Shown here: positions 38,269 to 47,545 of the stretch, one piece after another
Numbering within the stretch: position 1 is the stretch's first letter
Layout: every line of letters starts with the position of its first letter
Source: Mariniphaga sediminis
Lineage (GTDB): Bacteria; Bacteroidota; Bacteroidia; Bacteroidales; Prolixibacteraceae
Direction: 5' to 3'
Length of the DNA stretch: 64,000 nucleotides
Assembly (NCBI RefSeq): GCF_003573545.1
Contig: NZ_QWET01000014.1
Location: forward strand, 62,001-126,000
Made by a program: the position numbers and the translations under genes
The notes under the pieces: model-generated
What the model was told of the DNA's origin: nothing
Databases searched by the model: none
What the model saw: only the letters and a program-made list of their open reading frames with translations

Positions 38269-40548
38269 CTAATCGTTAATCCGGGAAGCAGGGCGTTCGT
38301 TCAACTTCGTCGCCCAATCAGTCTGTGGTGTATTTCCCATATTAAATTCAAGGAGTCCGCCTTTCAGTATATCTTCGTATTTGACAAACGATTTGGAATG
38401 GTTTTTCCCGTTGAGCATAGCAGACTGGATATAATAATTACTGTCGGATGCACTTTCAGCTTTTACCACAAACTCTTTCCCGTTTGGTAAATGAAGTTTC
38501 GCACTTTTTATGGATGGGCTCCCGATAACATAATAATCCATTCCGGGAGTTACGGGATAAAACCCCAAAGCGCTAAATATATACCAGGCCGACATTTGCC
38601 CGCAGTCATCATTCCCACACAAACCATCGCGACCACTTGAATACAACTCGGTTTTAATTCTGTGAACCATCTCTTGTGTTTTCCAGGGTTCCCCGGCAAA
38701 ATTATACAGATAGGCAATATGGTGGCTGGGTTCATTTCCGTGCGCATACTGGCCAATCAGCCCGGTTACATCCCAGGCCCTTTCGTTATCAATAGAAGGA
38801 TCGGTATTAAACAAGGTATCCAGTTTGGTACAGAATCCTTCATCGCCTCCCATCAGTTCAATCAGTGCATTGACATCCTGAGGCACGTAAAAGGTATATT
38901 GCCAGGAGTTTCCTTCAGTAAAATCTCCCTGGTTAAGAATGGAAACGGACTTTGGATCAAACGGAGTAACCCAGCTTCCGTCGGCATGGCGGCCCCGCAT
39001 AAAACCCGTTGAAGGATCGAATTGATTTTCATAAAATTTTGCCCGGTCGATAAAGTATGTGTAATCATCCATCTTCCAAAGCTTTTTGGCAACCCGGGCA
39101 ATACACCAGTCATCATAAGCATATTCCAACACTTTGGAAACAGAGTTACTTTCGAGTTCGCTGGGAATATATTTGTATTTTTTCATATACCCAACGCCCC
39201 GACTATCATCCATTGCGCTTTCTTTCATTGCCTTATACGCCAGCTCGTAACTAAACCCTTCCTGATCCTTTAAAATTGCTTCTGAAATCACGGGAATAGA
39301 ATGATAGCCAATCATACAATACGTTTCATTTTGCCCGTATTCATTAATGGGTAATTGATTGATCTCATTGTATCGCTGTAACATTGAATTGATAAAGTCA
39401 ACATTTTTATCCGGGAACAACAAAGCATAAAGCGGGTGAATGGCCCGGTAGGTATCCCACAACGAAAAATTGGTATACAATTCCTGTGAGTCCTTCGTCT
39501 TATAAACTTCACCATCCCAGCCGCGATATGAGCCATCCACATCGGTTACCAAATTGGGAGAAACAAGGGAGTGATATAAAGCGGTATAAAAAATAGTTTT
39601 CTGCTCATCATTAATTGTTTCTACTTCAATTTTAGAAAGATATTCATTCCAAAGATCATTCGCTTCTTCCATGGTTTTTTCAAAATCCCAACCCGGAATT
39701 TCCTTTTGCAGATTTTTCATGGCGCCTTCTTCACCGGTAGCAGAAAGACCAACCTTCACAAACACTTTCTCATCAGGTTCTGTTTTAAACCGGAGAAAAA
39801 CCTTGCACACTTTTCCGGAGAAATTTCGCTCCTCTCCTTCTTCTCCGTCAATGTAAGAAGTGACGGTTTCAAATGGTTTTGAAAAACGGGCGCAGAAGTA
39901 AATATGCTGGTCTTTAATAAAACCGCTGGAATTCCGGTATCCTGTAATGGTCTGATTATCGACAACCCTGATAGAGCTTTCCTGTGTGACATCTTCCATG
40001 CCATGCTCCAAATCAATAATTACACCTGCCTGACTACTTTCGGGAAAAGTATACCGATGAAAACCAACCCGTTGGGAAGCTGTCATTTCAGCAAAAATAT
40101 TGTAATCATCCAGTTTTACCGAATAATAACCCGGTTTAGCTGTTTCCGAGGAATGTGAAAAACGTGAGCGATAACCTGAAGCGGGATTCTCTTTATCGCC
40201 GGCATCAAAAACAGTTTCGCCCACCACCGGCATAAACAGTATATCGCCCATATCGGCAGCACCTGTTCCACTAAGGTGGGTATGTGAAAAACCCAGAATA
40301 GAGCTGTCCTGAGAGTGGTACCCCGAACACCAGTCCCATCCTTTATTTCCGGTATCAGGACCTACCTGAACCATTCCAAACGGGAGGGTGGCAGCAGGAT
40401 AGGTATGCCCTACTGTTGCTGTACCAATAAACGGGTCGACAAAATCTGTTTTAGACTCAATTCCACTATTCGTTTTTTCCTGAGGACCGGAACAACTAAA
40501 AAGGAATGACAAAACAACAATAGATTGGCCAATAATATTTAGTCTCAT
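38269..40548 (-). CDS. GH92 alpha-mannosidase, lipoprotein
   Basis: A 759-residue lipoprotein (Cys19 in FLFSC), full length for GH92. It opens with FVDPFIGTATVGHTYPAA and carries YTNFSLWDTYRAIHPLY and CGNDDCGQMSAWYIFSALG in the catalytic domain, matching the acids and calcium-binding loops of the family. It is the first enzyme gene after SusD, separated by 131 bases that hold a strong hairpin. Lipid anchoring at the outer membrane together with SusCD is consistent with early trimming of a mannose-containing ligand, though most GH92 proteins are periplasmic; sorting cannot be decided from the residues after Cys19 (SGPQEK). Confidence 0.95.
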   Translation of the reverse strand: MRLNIIGQSIVVLSFLFSCSGPQEKTNSGIESKTDFVDPFIGTATVGHTYPAATLPFGMVQVGPDTGNKGWDWCSGYHSQDSSILGFSHTHLSGTGAADMGDILFMPVVGETVFDAGDKENPASGYRSRFSHSSETAKPGYYSVKLDDYNIFAEMTASQRVGFHRYTFPESSQAGVIIDLEHGMEDVTQESSIRVVDNQTITGYRNSSGFIKDQHIYFCARFSKPFETVTSYIDGEEGEERNFSGKVCKVFLRFKTEPDEKVFVKVGLSATGEEGAMKNLQKEIPGWDFEKTMEEANDLWNEYLSKIEVETINDEQKTIFYTALYHSLVSPNLVTDVDGSYRGWDGEVYKTKDSQELYTNFSLWDTYRAIHPLYALLFPDKNVDFINSMLQRYNEINQLPINEYGQNETYCMIGYHSIPVISEAILKDQEGFSYELAYKAMKESAMDDSRGVGYMKKYKYIPSELESNSVSKVLEYAYDDWCIARVAKKLWKMDDYTYFIDRAKFYENQFDPSTGFMRGRHADGSWVTPFDPKSVSILNQGDFTEGNSWQYTFYVPQDVNALIELMGGDEGFCTKLDTLFNTDPSIDNERAWDVTGLIGQYAHGNEPSHHIAYLYNFAGEPWKTQEMVHRIKTELYSSGRDGLCGNDDCGQMSAWYIFSALGFYPVTPGMDYYVIGSPSIKSAKLHLPNGKEFVVKAESASDSNYYIQSAMLNGKNHSKSFVKYEDILKGGLLEFNMGNTPQTDWATKLNERPASRIND

Positions 40549-40604
40549 TATACAAATTCGTGATTTAACAATAGCGTACTACAGTTCTCAAAAGCTGTAT
40601 AAGA

Positions 40605-40641
40605 GCCGGGACAGGTAAACCAAAAATGTACCTCCCCCGGC
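40605..40641 (-). terminator. Strong hairpin between susD and the GH92 gene
   Basis: GCCGGG pairs with CCCGGC and, inside a 2-by-2 mismatch, AGGTA pairs with TACCT around an 11-base loop. It begins 39 bases beyond the susD stop. On the minus strand it is followed by tcttatacag rather than a T-run, so it may act as a partial terminator or a 3' stabiliser that keeps susCD message higher than that of the enzymes. Confidence 0.5.
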
Positions 40642-40679
40642 CATGATAATCGCAATCAAATTTTAAAAAAGGTATCCTG

Positions 40680-42287
40680 TTAATAAGAAGGATTTTGTTC
40701 CAGTAAAGGATTACGGTCTATCTGCTCCTGAGGTATCGGGAGTATCCGTTTTCTTATGTCAGTACTAGTTTTAACCCCCCAGGGCTCTTCAAATTTTCCG
40801 AATCTTATCAGGTCATTCCTTCTCCACCCTTCGTAAGCAAACTCCCTGGCACGCTCGTCCAGCAATTCATCAAGATCAAGAGTTGTATACGGGGTTGCAT
40901 TGGCACGTGTGCGCACCATGTTGGCAAGAGAAACCGCAGTATGCCCCATGGTTGCATTAGCCCCTCTTAATATGGCCTCTGCTTTCAGTAACAGAATATC
41001 CGCATAGCGAAAAATCGGTAAATCATTGTTCTGATTTCGGGTAATCGAATTTTTGTCCGGATAAAACTTGTTACACCGGTAACCGACTGCTTTACCCAAT
41101 TCATCGTTCCCTGTATCGAATGTCTCAGGATTACGGAATTCTATCTCGCGTGTAAATTCAAAATGGAACTCAACCGGGGCATCCGGATCCGGTCCGTCAT
41201 ACCTTTCATCCAAACCGGCATTGGTTGTGTTGATGATAATAGGAGTACCATCGAACATGTACTGTTTGCCGGTCAGCCATATTTCTTTCCGGACATCGTC
41301 ATCGTTCCAGGCAAGAAACTTATCGTAATACTCCGGCAACGCTTTAACACTTCCGCTTGGGTTAAAAGGTATCTCATACTTTTGCCGGAGAGCCCTGTGA
41401 AGCCAGTAGCGGGCAGGTATATGTTCCTTCATATGTACCCCGTCGCATGGAATGGCAAACAAAAAGTCTTTAATATGTGGACCGTTGTCGGGATAAAACA
41501 TACGAAGATAATCTTCATCAAGGGCAATCGTTCCGTTTGTCTGGGCTTCCGTGATGATGTTGTCGCATGCTGCTACCGCATCATTCCACCTACCGGCCTC
41601 ACCGGTATATACTTCCCAGTTCATATAAAGTTTTGCCAACAGTGCATAAGCAGCCCACTTATTCATACGCGAATAAGTTGCCACACCAGTCTCAGCGCTT
41701 AAATCGGGCAACACTTCTAACACTTCATTTTCAATAAACTCACACACATCTTTCCGGCTGTCTCTGCCTTTTAATTCAACTTCCGGCCCAAAATCTGTTA
41801 CAATAGGAACTCCTCCCCAATTATCCTGCAGAATAAAATACAGGTATGCCCTGAAAGCACGCAATTCAGCAATGGCCAAATCCCTTGCCTCAGTTGCCTC
41901 TTTCTCCTCAAATAACGGAAGGATACTGTTTATTTTGGAAATACCATTGAACCAGGCAGCCCAGGATTCCCGGAGAAACCGTTGATCGGCTGTTGGAGTA
42001 TGCATGTGATAATTTTGATACCTGCCGTCATCGTACCAGTTACCTCCATTCGCTGTCAATATGGCCATATCACCCATAAGCTCCTGTACCATTATTTGAT
42101 TAATGGTGAAAAACTTATAATGCAGAAACCTGTATGCAGGGCCCGAAATGGCAATAAAGTCTTCTTCAGTATTAGGAAAATTATCCGCAGTCAGTTCGGA
42201 TTCGACCGGGACATCCAGATCTGTACACCCGATTAATATCAGTAATGTTAAAGCAACGAAATAAATGCTTTTATTTATGTATTTCAT
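40680..42287 (-). CDS. SusD/RagB-family glycan-binding lipoprotein
   Basis: About 535 residues from the ATG at 42287, which gives a normal lipoprotein leader (LLILIGC, Cys21); the longer frame from 42329 would overlap susC and lacks a leader. It has the SusD-like N-terminal helical region with FPNTEEDFIAISGPAYRF, the TPR-like scaffold (AELRAFRAYLYFILQDNWGG) and the closing AREFAYEGWRRNDLIRFGKF and IPQEQIDRNPLLEQNPSY, all diagnostic. It should lie at the cell surface as the lid of the SusC channel and bind the polymer or oligosaccharide. It lies 28 bases after susC and is surely co-transcribed. Confidence 0.96.
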   Translation of the reverse strand: MKYINKSIYFVALTLLILIGCTDLDVPVESELTADNFPNTEEDFIAISGPAYRFLHYKFFTINQIMVQELMGDMAILTANGGNWYDDGRYQNYHMHTPTADQRFLRESWAAWFNGISKINSILPLFEEKEATEARDLAIAELRAFRAYLYFILQDNWGGVPIVTDFGPEVELKGRDSRKDVCEFIENEVLEVLPDLSAETGVATYSRMNKWAAYALLAKLYMNWEVYTGEAGRWNDAVAACDNIITEAQTNGTIALDEDYLRMFYPDNGPHIKDFLFAIPCDGVHMKEHIPARYWLHRALRQKYEIPFNPSGSVKALPEYYDKFLAWNDDDVRKEIWLTGKQYMFDGTPIIINTTNAGLDERYDGPDPDAPVEFHFEFTREIEFRNPETFDTGNDELGKAVGYRCNKFYPDKNSITRNQNNDLPIFRYADILLLKAEAILRGANATMGHTAVSLANMVRTRANATPYTTLDLDELLDERAREFAYEGWRRNDLIRFGKFEEPWGVKTSTDIRKRILPIPQEQIDRNPLLEQNPSY

Positions 42288-42315
42288 CTCATTCAATTTT
42301 TTAATGTTACAAAAA

Positions 42316-45300
42316 CTAAAAATCAACACTTACTCCCAAAACAAAGGAACGGGTTTTCGGATATAGTGGATTACTATTTGAATCATCGACACCGGGAGTA
42401 AGCCCTGTTATCCCCACTTCAGGATCAACACCGGAATAATCAGTGAGCACAAAAACATTGCTAACCGTGGTGTAGATGGTTAATTTATTGAGATAGGCAG
42501 AAGACAGCTTCGGTGAATACGACAAGGTTACATTATCCAACCTCAGGTAATCTCCTTTTTCAAGATAGCGGGTGGATGTATAATTGGCCCGCGTATTGTT
42601 CACCGATTCATTAAGGGTTCTTTTCGATACATTGTAACGAACAACTTCTGAAGGGTAATTCAAGTCTGCTGCGGTTACATTCAATATGTGATTACCGGTT
42701 ACACCCCTAAAAAGGAAGTCGAGAGAGAAACTCTTATAAGAAAACGTATTATTCCAGCCAAATACGGCTTTAGGCTGTGCATTTTCCGATGTTACTTTCC
42801 TATCAAGCGACGATGGATTTATCGTCAGGTTTCCGTCTTTATCTACAAACTGCGAAATTCCATCCTGGTTTTCACCGGCATATTCCCAAAGAGCGAATTG
42901 CCCGATTGGATACCCTTCCTGTACCCTGAAAGCGAGGTTCCCGGATTGACCATGCTGCCCCACTCCGTATATGTCAACATACTCCACCTGGTATATTTCG
43001 TTCGACAGAGAAACAATCTCATTCTTGTTAAAAGCTGCATTTGCGGATGTACTCCATCTAAAATTCCGGGTATTTACCGGGGTGGCTGTAAGCGAAACTT
43101 CCCATCCTTTATTTTGAATTTCACCCACATTGGCGACTATTGAATTCACATAGTACTGTGTTGCCGGAACATTATAATCCCAAATCAGATCTTTGGTAAT
43201 TTTATCGTAATATTCCACGGTACCGCTAACCCTTCCTTTGAGTATAGCAAAGTCAACAGCAAAATTAAGCATGTTTGTACGTTCCCATCTCAAATCCGGG
43301 CTCTCGTTCTGTGTGGGTGTAATACCTGTCAGCCAGGACCCTTGATAATAAAAACTGCCGCCTGAGCCATATCGCAAAATACTAATTAGCGGATCAAATC
43401 CCAGGGAGTTGCCGCTTTCTCCATACCCGGCACGCAACTTAAGATTGTCAAAAATATTCATATTCTTAACAAAAGGCTCTTCCATTATCCTCCATCCGAT
43501 GGATGCCGAAGGGAATGTACCCCACTGTTCGTTTTCACCAAAAGCAGACGAACCATCACGACGGATTGTGGCCTGCAAAAGGTATTTGTCTTTCAACTCA
43601 TAGTTAAGGCGGGCATAACCGGAGATCATCCGTAAAGTTCTCATAGTGGTAGTACCATATTCCACTACATAACCGTCATGACCACTACCAACCCCCAGGT
43701 TGTTATATTTCAAATCGTCTGAAACAAAATTGATATTAGAAGACTGAAATCCGTCTCCTGTTTTATCCTCCTGCCACGAATAACCAGCCATGAGCTTGAA
43801 ACTTTGATTCTCAAATTCTTTGCTGTAGGTGGCAAATGTTTCCAGAAGCTTGCTTTCGCTTCCGTAAGAAGAACGTATGGCTTTACCGTTGCTCCCCTGA
43901 TCAAGCCGGGAATATTTGGAATAATATTGTCCGGCATTGGATTGTCCGGTTCTGTATGATGTGTTGAGCACATAATCCAGCCCTTCTATAATATTCAGTT
44001 CAGCCCGGGCGTTACCAAAAATCGATTTACTGATAACATCATAATCATGCTGCCTGACCATAGCCACAGGATTGTACGGAGAGGTTGATACTCTTTCGGC
44101 GTAGGTACCATCCGGGTTTGTAACCGCATAGGTTGGCTGGAACTGAAGCATATTAAGTAATGTTTCATCTTCGTCAAGAAGCCTCTCTGAATTGCTTATC
44201 ACTCCACCCAACTGGAATTGTAATTTCAGCTTGTCATTAAACCCGTACTGTTCAATCCTTCCGCGCATATTGAGCCGGTTGTTACTGGTACCAATAATGA
44301 TCCCTTCCTGTTCCAAATATTCAATACTTGAGATATAAGTTGTTTTGTTATTACCTCCACTGATTGATATATTGTTTTTATGGGAGATCCCCATTCTGGT
44401 CATCTCGTCCTGCCAGTCTGTATTGGCATCCATCTCATCTTCCGGGTTAAGGCTCAAACCGCTACTTGACAAATAAGAACGATACTCGTCAGCCGAAAGC
44501 ATATCGATTTTATTTGAAATGGTTTCAACGCCCACATAGGCATTGTATGAAATAACCTGCTTTCCTGACTTCCCACTCTTAGTTGTAACCAATATTACCC
44601 CGTTGGCCGCACGCGATCCGTAGATGGCTGTGGCCGACGCATCTTTCAGAATGTCAATTGAAGCAATATCGTCAATAGGTGGCATAACAGCGTTTGTCAT
44701 CCCGTCAACAACATAAATAGGTGACTGGGAACCACGCAACGTTGAAGCCCCTCGCAAAAGAACGGCTGTTCCCCCATAAGGACTACCATCCTTCGAAATA
44801 TTTAACCCGGGAACTTTCCCCTGAAGCGCCAAAACCGGATCCTGGATAACCCCTTTATTCATTTCTTCGGGGGTAATAGTTACAACCGAACTGGTCAAAT
44901 CCTTTTTCTTTAAAGAACCATACCCAATTGCAACCACCTCGTCAATCCCGATTAGATCTTCTACCATGGTTACATTAATGTTGGTCTGATCCCCGGCAGC
45001 TACCTCCTGTGTTTGCATCCCTACAAACGAAAATACCAGCGTAGCATCCCCGGAAACATTCATCAGCGAATATTCCCCGTCGGCATTGGTTACGGTTCCC
45101 TGTGTGGTGCCTTTTACCACCACCGTTACGCCGGGCAATGGCTGTCCGTCTTTATCGGTAACCTTTCCTGTAATTTGTTTTGCCTGGTTCTGAACAACTT
45201 CAATCATCCCAAAGTCCCCTAATGCCAGTTGCCGATCTCTCATCTCTCTGCGAATGATGATTTGACGGTCATAAATATCGTAGACAACATTTTGTCCTTT

Positions 45301-45603
45301 TAATACTTTATCCAGGATCTCCCGGATACCGGCATTCTTCACGTCAATATCTACCTTCTGTTTTTCATTTAATTCATCGATATTGTACAGAAAGAAGAAC
45401 TCACTTTTTTTCTCAACCTGGTCTAACACCTCTTTGATGGTTGAGTCCGTTAGTTTCAAGCTCAATTTTGTTGTCTGCGAGTAGGTATTACCTGACACAT
45501 AAACAACAAAACAAAATGATAGTAATACGGTTAGTCTCATAATCCTCCATAATTGTTTACCCTTTTCCCACGAAGGAAAATGCTTTAATAACTTTTTTTT
45601 CAT
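42316..45603 (-). CDS. SusC/RagA-family TonB-linked outer-membrane transporter with STN domain
   Basis: A 1095-residue protein. After a leader at about 20-43 come an STN domain (47-118, LKLTDSTIKEVLDQVEKKS), a carboxypeptidase-regulatory-like beta domain (143-213, ITGKVTDKDGQPLPG), a TonB box (DEVVAIGYG, 221-229), the plug and a 22-strand barrel ending GVSVDF. STN domains pass a substrate signal to a FecR anti-sigma factor, which fits the FecR and sigma genes directly upstream. It imports the oligosaccharide bound by SusD. The ATG is preceded by aaaag only. A 93-base gap to fecR contains a perfect 10-base-pair hairpin. Confidence 0.97.
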   Translation of the reverse strand: MKKKLLKHFPSWEKGKQLWRIMRLTVLLSFCFVVYVSGNTYSQTTKLSLKLTDSTIKEVLDQVEKKSEFFFLYNIDELNEKQKVDIDVKNAGIREILDKVLKGQNVVYDIYDRQIIIRREMRDRQLALGDFGMIEVVQNQAKQITGKVTDKDGQPLPGVTVVVKGTTQGTVTNADGEYSLMNVSGDATLVFSFVGMQTQEVAAGDQTNINVTMVEDLIGIDEVVAIGYGSLKKKDLTSSVVTITPEEMNKGVIQDPVLALQGKVPGLNISKDGSPYGGTAVLLRGASTLRGSQSPIYVVDGMTNAVMPPIDDIASIDILKDASATAIYGSRAANGVILVTTKSGKSGKQVISYNAYVGVETISNKIDMLSADEYRSYLSSSGLSLNPEDEMDANTDWQDEMTRMGISHKNNISISGGNNKTTYISSIEYLEQEGIIIGTSNNRLNMRGRIEQYGFNDKLKLQFQLGGVISNSERLLDEDETLLNMLQFQPTYAVTNPDGTYAERVSTSPYNPVAMVRQHDYDVISKSIFGNARAELNIIEGLDYVLNTSYRTGQSNAGQYYSKYSRLDQGSNGKAIRSSYGSESKLLETFATYSKEFENQSFKLMAGYSWQEDKTGDGFQSSNINFVSDDLKYNNLGVGSGHDGYVVEYGTTTMRTLRMISGYARLNYELKDKYLLQATIRRDGSSAFGENEQWGTFPSASIGWRIMEEPFVKNMNIFDNLKLRAGYGESGNSLGFDPLISILRYGSGGSFYYQGSWLTGITPTQNESPDLRWERTNMLNFAVDFAILKGRVSGTVEYYDKITKDLIWDYNVPATQYYVNSIVANVGEIQNKGWEVSLTATPVNTRNFRWSTSANAAFNKNEIVSLSNEIYQVEYVDIYGVGQHGQSGNLAFRVQEGYPIGQFALWEYAGENQDGISQFVDKDGNLTINPSSLDRKVTSENAQPKAVFGWNNTFSYKSFSLDFLFRGVTGNHILNVTAADLNYPSEVVRYNVSKRTLNESVNNTRANYTSTRYLEKGDYLRLDNVTLSYSPKLSSAYLNKLTIYTTVSNVFVLTDYSGVDPEVGITGLTPGVDDSNSNPLYPKTRSFVLGVSVDF

Positions 45604-45662
45604 ACTTTTGAATGTTTATAATTAATAAAACTGGTTCAACTCTTGAAACAGTTTGACTTAAG

Positions 45663-45688
45663 CCGGGAAATGTGCCACCATTTCCCGG
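45663..45688 (-). terminator. Perfect 10-bp hairpin between fecR and susC
   Basis: CCGGGAAATG pairs perfectly with CATTTCCCGG around a 6-base loop, 8 bases beyond the fecR stop. On the minus strand no T-run follows, while on the plus strand ttctttttc follows, where no gene is read. It may be a partial terminator or processing site that separates the regulator message from the transporter message. A second, smaller inverted repeat (TTCAA/TTGAA) follows at 45634-45649. Confidence 0.5.
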
Positions 45689-45696
45689 TTCTTTTT

Positions 45697-46884
45697 CTAT
45701 TCCAAGAGATAGGTTTTGTTATCAATTTGCCTTATTTCTGCATGCGTAATTTTTGTTATATATTCCAATACTTCATCCATATTTACGTTCAAATCCAGCT
45801 TCCCGTTTATTTTTTCATCCCCTTTTGCCGGATCTTTTAATAAAATCCGGATATCAAAATACCTTTCAACCTTTCGAATCATATCACTGGCCTGCTGGTA
45901 TTCAAACCGCAGAGAGCCATCTTTCCATTGAGTATATAGCTCATGATTAGTGACATGAACATCCAGTTGCTTGTCCGTTTTATTATAACGGGCTATCTCA
46001 TTTGGAGACAATTCAGCTTTCACTTCAGAAAAAAATGCATTGTTATCCAGAATCTGAACTTTCCCTTCCTGCAATACTGTTAACACCTCATTATCTTCAG
46101 GATAAGCCGAAACGTTAAACTTTGTACCCAATACTTTAACTGCAATCGTAGAAGTATTCACGATGAAAGGATTGTGAAGATCTGTGGATACATCGAGAAA
46201 TGCTTCCCCCGCCAGGTAAACCTCACGTTTCTTTTTACTGAATGATTTGGGTAAGATTAAACGGCTTCCGGCATTAAGCCAAACCTCGCTTTTGTCGTTG
46301 AGACAAACCTTCAGCCTTTGTCCGTTCGGAACAATAAATAAATTGGGAAGCTTTTTTTCAGCCGTTACATTGTTTTGACTGAGTGTATCGTTTCCAATAA
46401 TCAATTTCCCTGGTACAGAAAGGTCAATGTATTTATTCTCTGAAAGAACCTCCTGTTTGGAGCCATCCTCAAAATACAAAACCGGGTAATATTGTGCGTC
46501 CCTCAGAAAAAGTTCTTCTGCAAGTTTTAAGTCCATTCTGCCTCGTGTTGGAAAATATACCAGCATTGACCCAATCGCTAAAAACAGAATAGCGATAGCT
46601 GCATACCGCATAAAAACTCCCATCCGGCGAATCCTGAATGTACGTTTATCCTTAACACTTACCTGATTCATTATGGATTGATAGAGTTGTAAACCTTTTT
46701 CAAAAGAGATTTTGGGGTTGGAAATTGATAACAGGTGAAGTTCTTCTTTAGCCCGGAACAGTTCCTCCTTTTGTTCAGGGTGATTTCTTAAATAATCTTC
46801 AAAATACCTGTTTATATTTTCGTCGGGTTCAAATACCCATTTGACAAACTTTTGATCTTCAATATAGTCTTCCCATTTATTCAT
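45697..46884 (-). CDS. FecR-family anti-sigma factor
   Basis: About 395 residues from the ATG at 46884; the frame runs 48 bases further upstream but the added residues are unlike the family. Residues 1-85 form the cytoplasmic sigma-binding part, 92-111 one membrane helix (RYAAIAILFLAIGSMLVYF), then the periplasmic FecR domain (LNAGSRLILPKSFSKKKREV, GKVQILDNNAFF) and a C-terminal DUF4974 domain (RYFDIRILLKDPA) that resembles an STN fold and contacts the SusC STN domain. It should hold the sigma factor until SusC binds substrate. It lies 64 bases from the sigma gene. Confidence 0.95.
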   Translation of the reverse strand: MNKWEDYIEDQKFVKWVFEPDENINRYFEDYLRNHPEQKEELFRAKEELHLLSISNPKISFEKGLQLYQSIMNQVSVKDKRTFRIRRMGVFMRYAAIAILFLAIGSMLVYFPTRGRMDLKLAEELFLRDAQYYPVLYFEDGSKQEVLSENKYIDLSVPGKLIIGNDTLSQNNVTAEKKLPNLFIVPNGQRLKVCLNDKSEVWLNAGSRLILPKSFSKKKREVYLAGEAFLDVSTDLHNPFIVNTSTIAVKVLGTKFNVSAYPEDNEVLTVLQEGKVQILDNNAFFSEVKAELSPNEIARYNKTDKQLDVHVTNHELYTQWKDGSLRFEYQQASDMIRKVERYFDIRILLKDPAKGDEKINGKLDLNVNMDEVLEYITKITHAEIRQIDNKTYLLE

Positions 46885-46948
46885 CAGGCTCACGTTTCTA
46901 TATAATGGGACACAGACCTGAAAAGTGGACAATAAAAATTCTTTTTTT

Positions 46949-47545
46949 TTATGCTCTAAAACATAAAAGGAAAAATTCCCATAGTTTATTCTTTACATGA
47001 TCCTTTAAACCCGACATAACCCGATACACCTGTTTCTTTACCGAATCTGGCTTTATTTTAAGCATTTCCCCAATCTGATGATAGCTGAGTCCCTGGTAAA
47101 ACTTCAGGTAAAGAATTTCACGATTTTTCGGACTTAATGCAGACAATAATCTTTTGACACGTTCTATTTTTTCTTCTTTGAAATCAACAGGGGTATTTTC
47201 TTCTACTTCAAAAACAATATTTTGAGCTGCCGTATTGTCGTCTTCCAGAGAGTGAAAACGATTTTCTTTTCTTAGTCTGTGAAAAATTATCCGGCGTAAT
47301 CCTTTAAGCAGGTAATATTCCAGATTATCCGTTTCTGAAAGATTTTTCCGGTGGGTATACATTTCCAGAAATAATTCCTGAATACTATCTTCAACTACCG
47401 ATGTATTGGATGTAAGTTTTGAACCATAAGCAAAAAGTTTATCCAGAAATGCATTGTACATTTTTTGAAAGGCTCCCTTGTCTCCCTTTCTGAACTCTTC
47501 CCAAATTGTTTTCCAGTCGTGCTTCTCCGAATGTATCAATGTCAT
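46949..47545 (-). CDS. ECF RNA polymerase sigma factor, Bacteroidota PUL type
   Basis: A 198-residue sigma-70 family protein with region 2 (KMYNAFLDKLFAYGSKL, VVEDSIQELFLEMY) and region 4 (SPKNREILYLKFYQGLSYHQ, then a DNA-reading helix KPDSVKKQVYRV). It lacks regions 1 and 3, as in ECF factors. With fecR and the STN-bearing susC next in order, it forms a cell-surface signalling unit that should activate the glycan genes downstream. It is the first gene of the long minus-strand run, and a candidate TAATTTTG -7 box lies 32 bases before its ATG. Confidence 0.96.
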   Translation of the reverse strand: MTLIHSEKHDWKTIWEEFRKGDKGAFQKMYNAFLDKLFAYGSKLTSNTSVVEDSIQELFLEMYTHRKNLSETDNLEYYLLKGLRRIIFHRLRKENRFHSLEDDNTAAQNIVFEVEENTPVDFKEEKIERVKRLLSALSPKNREILYLKFYQGLSYHQIGEMLKIKPDSVKKQVYRVMSGLKDHVKNKLWEFFLLCFRA

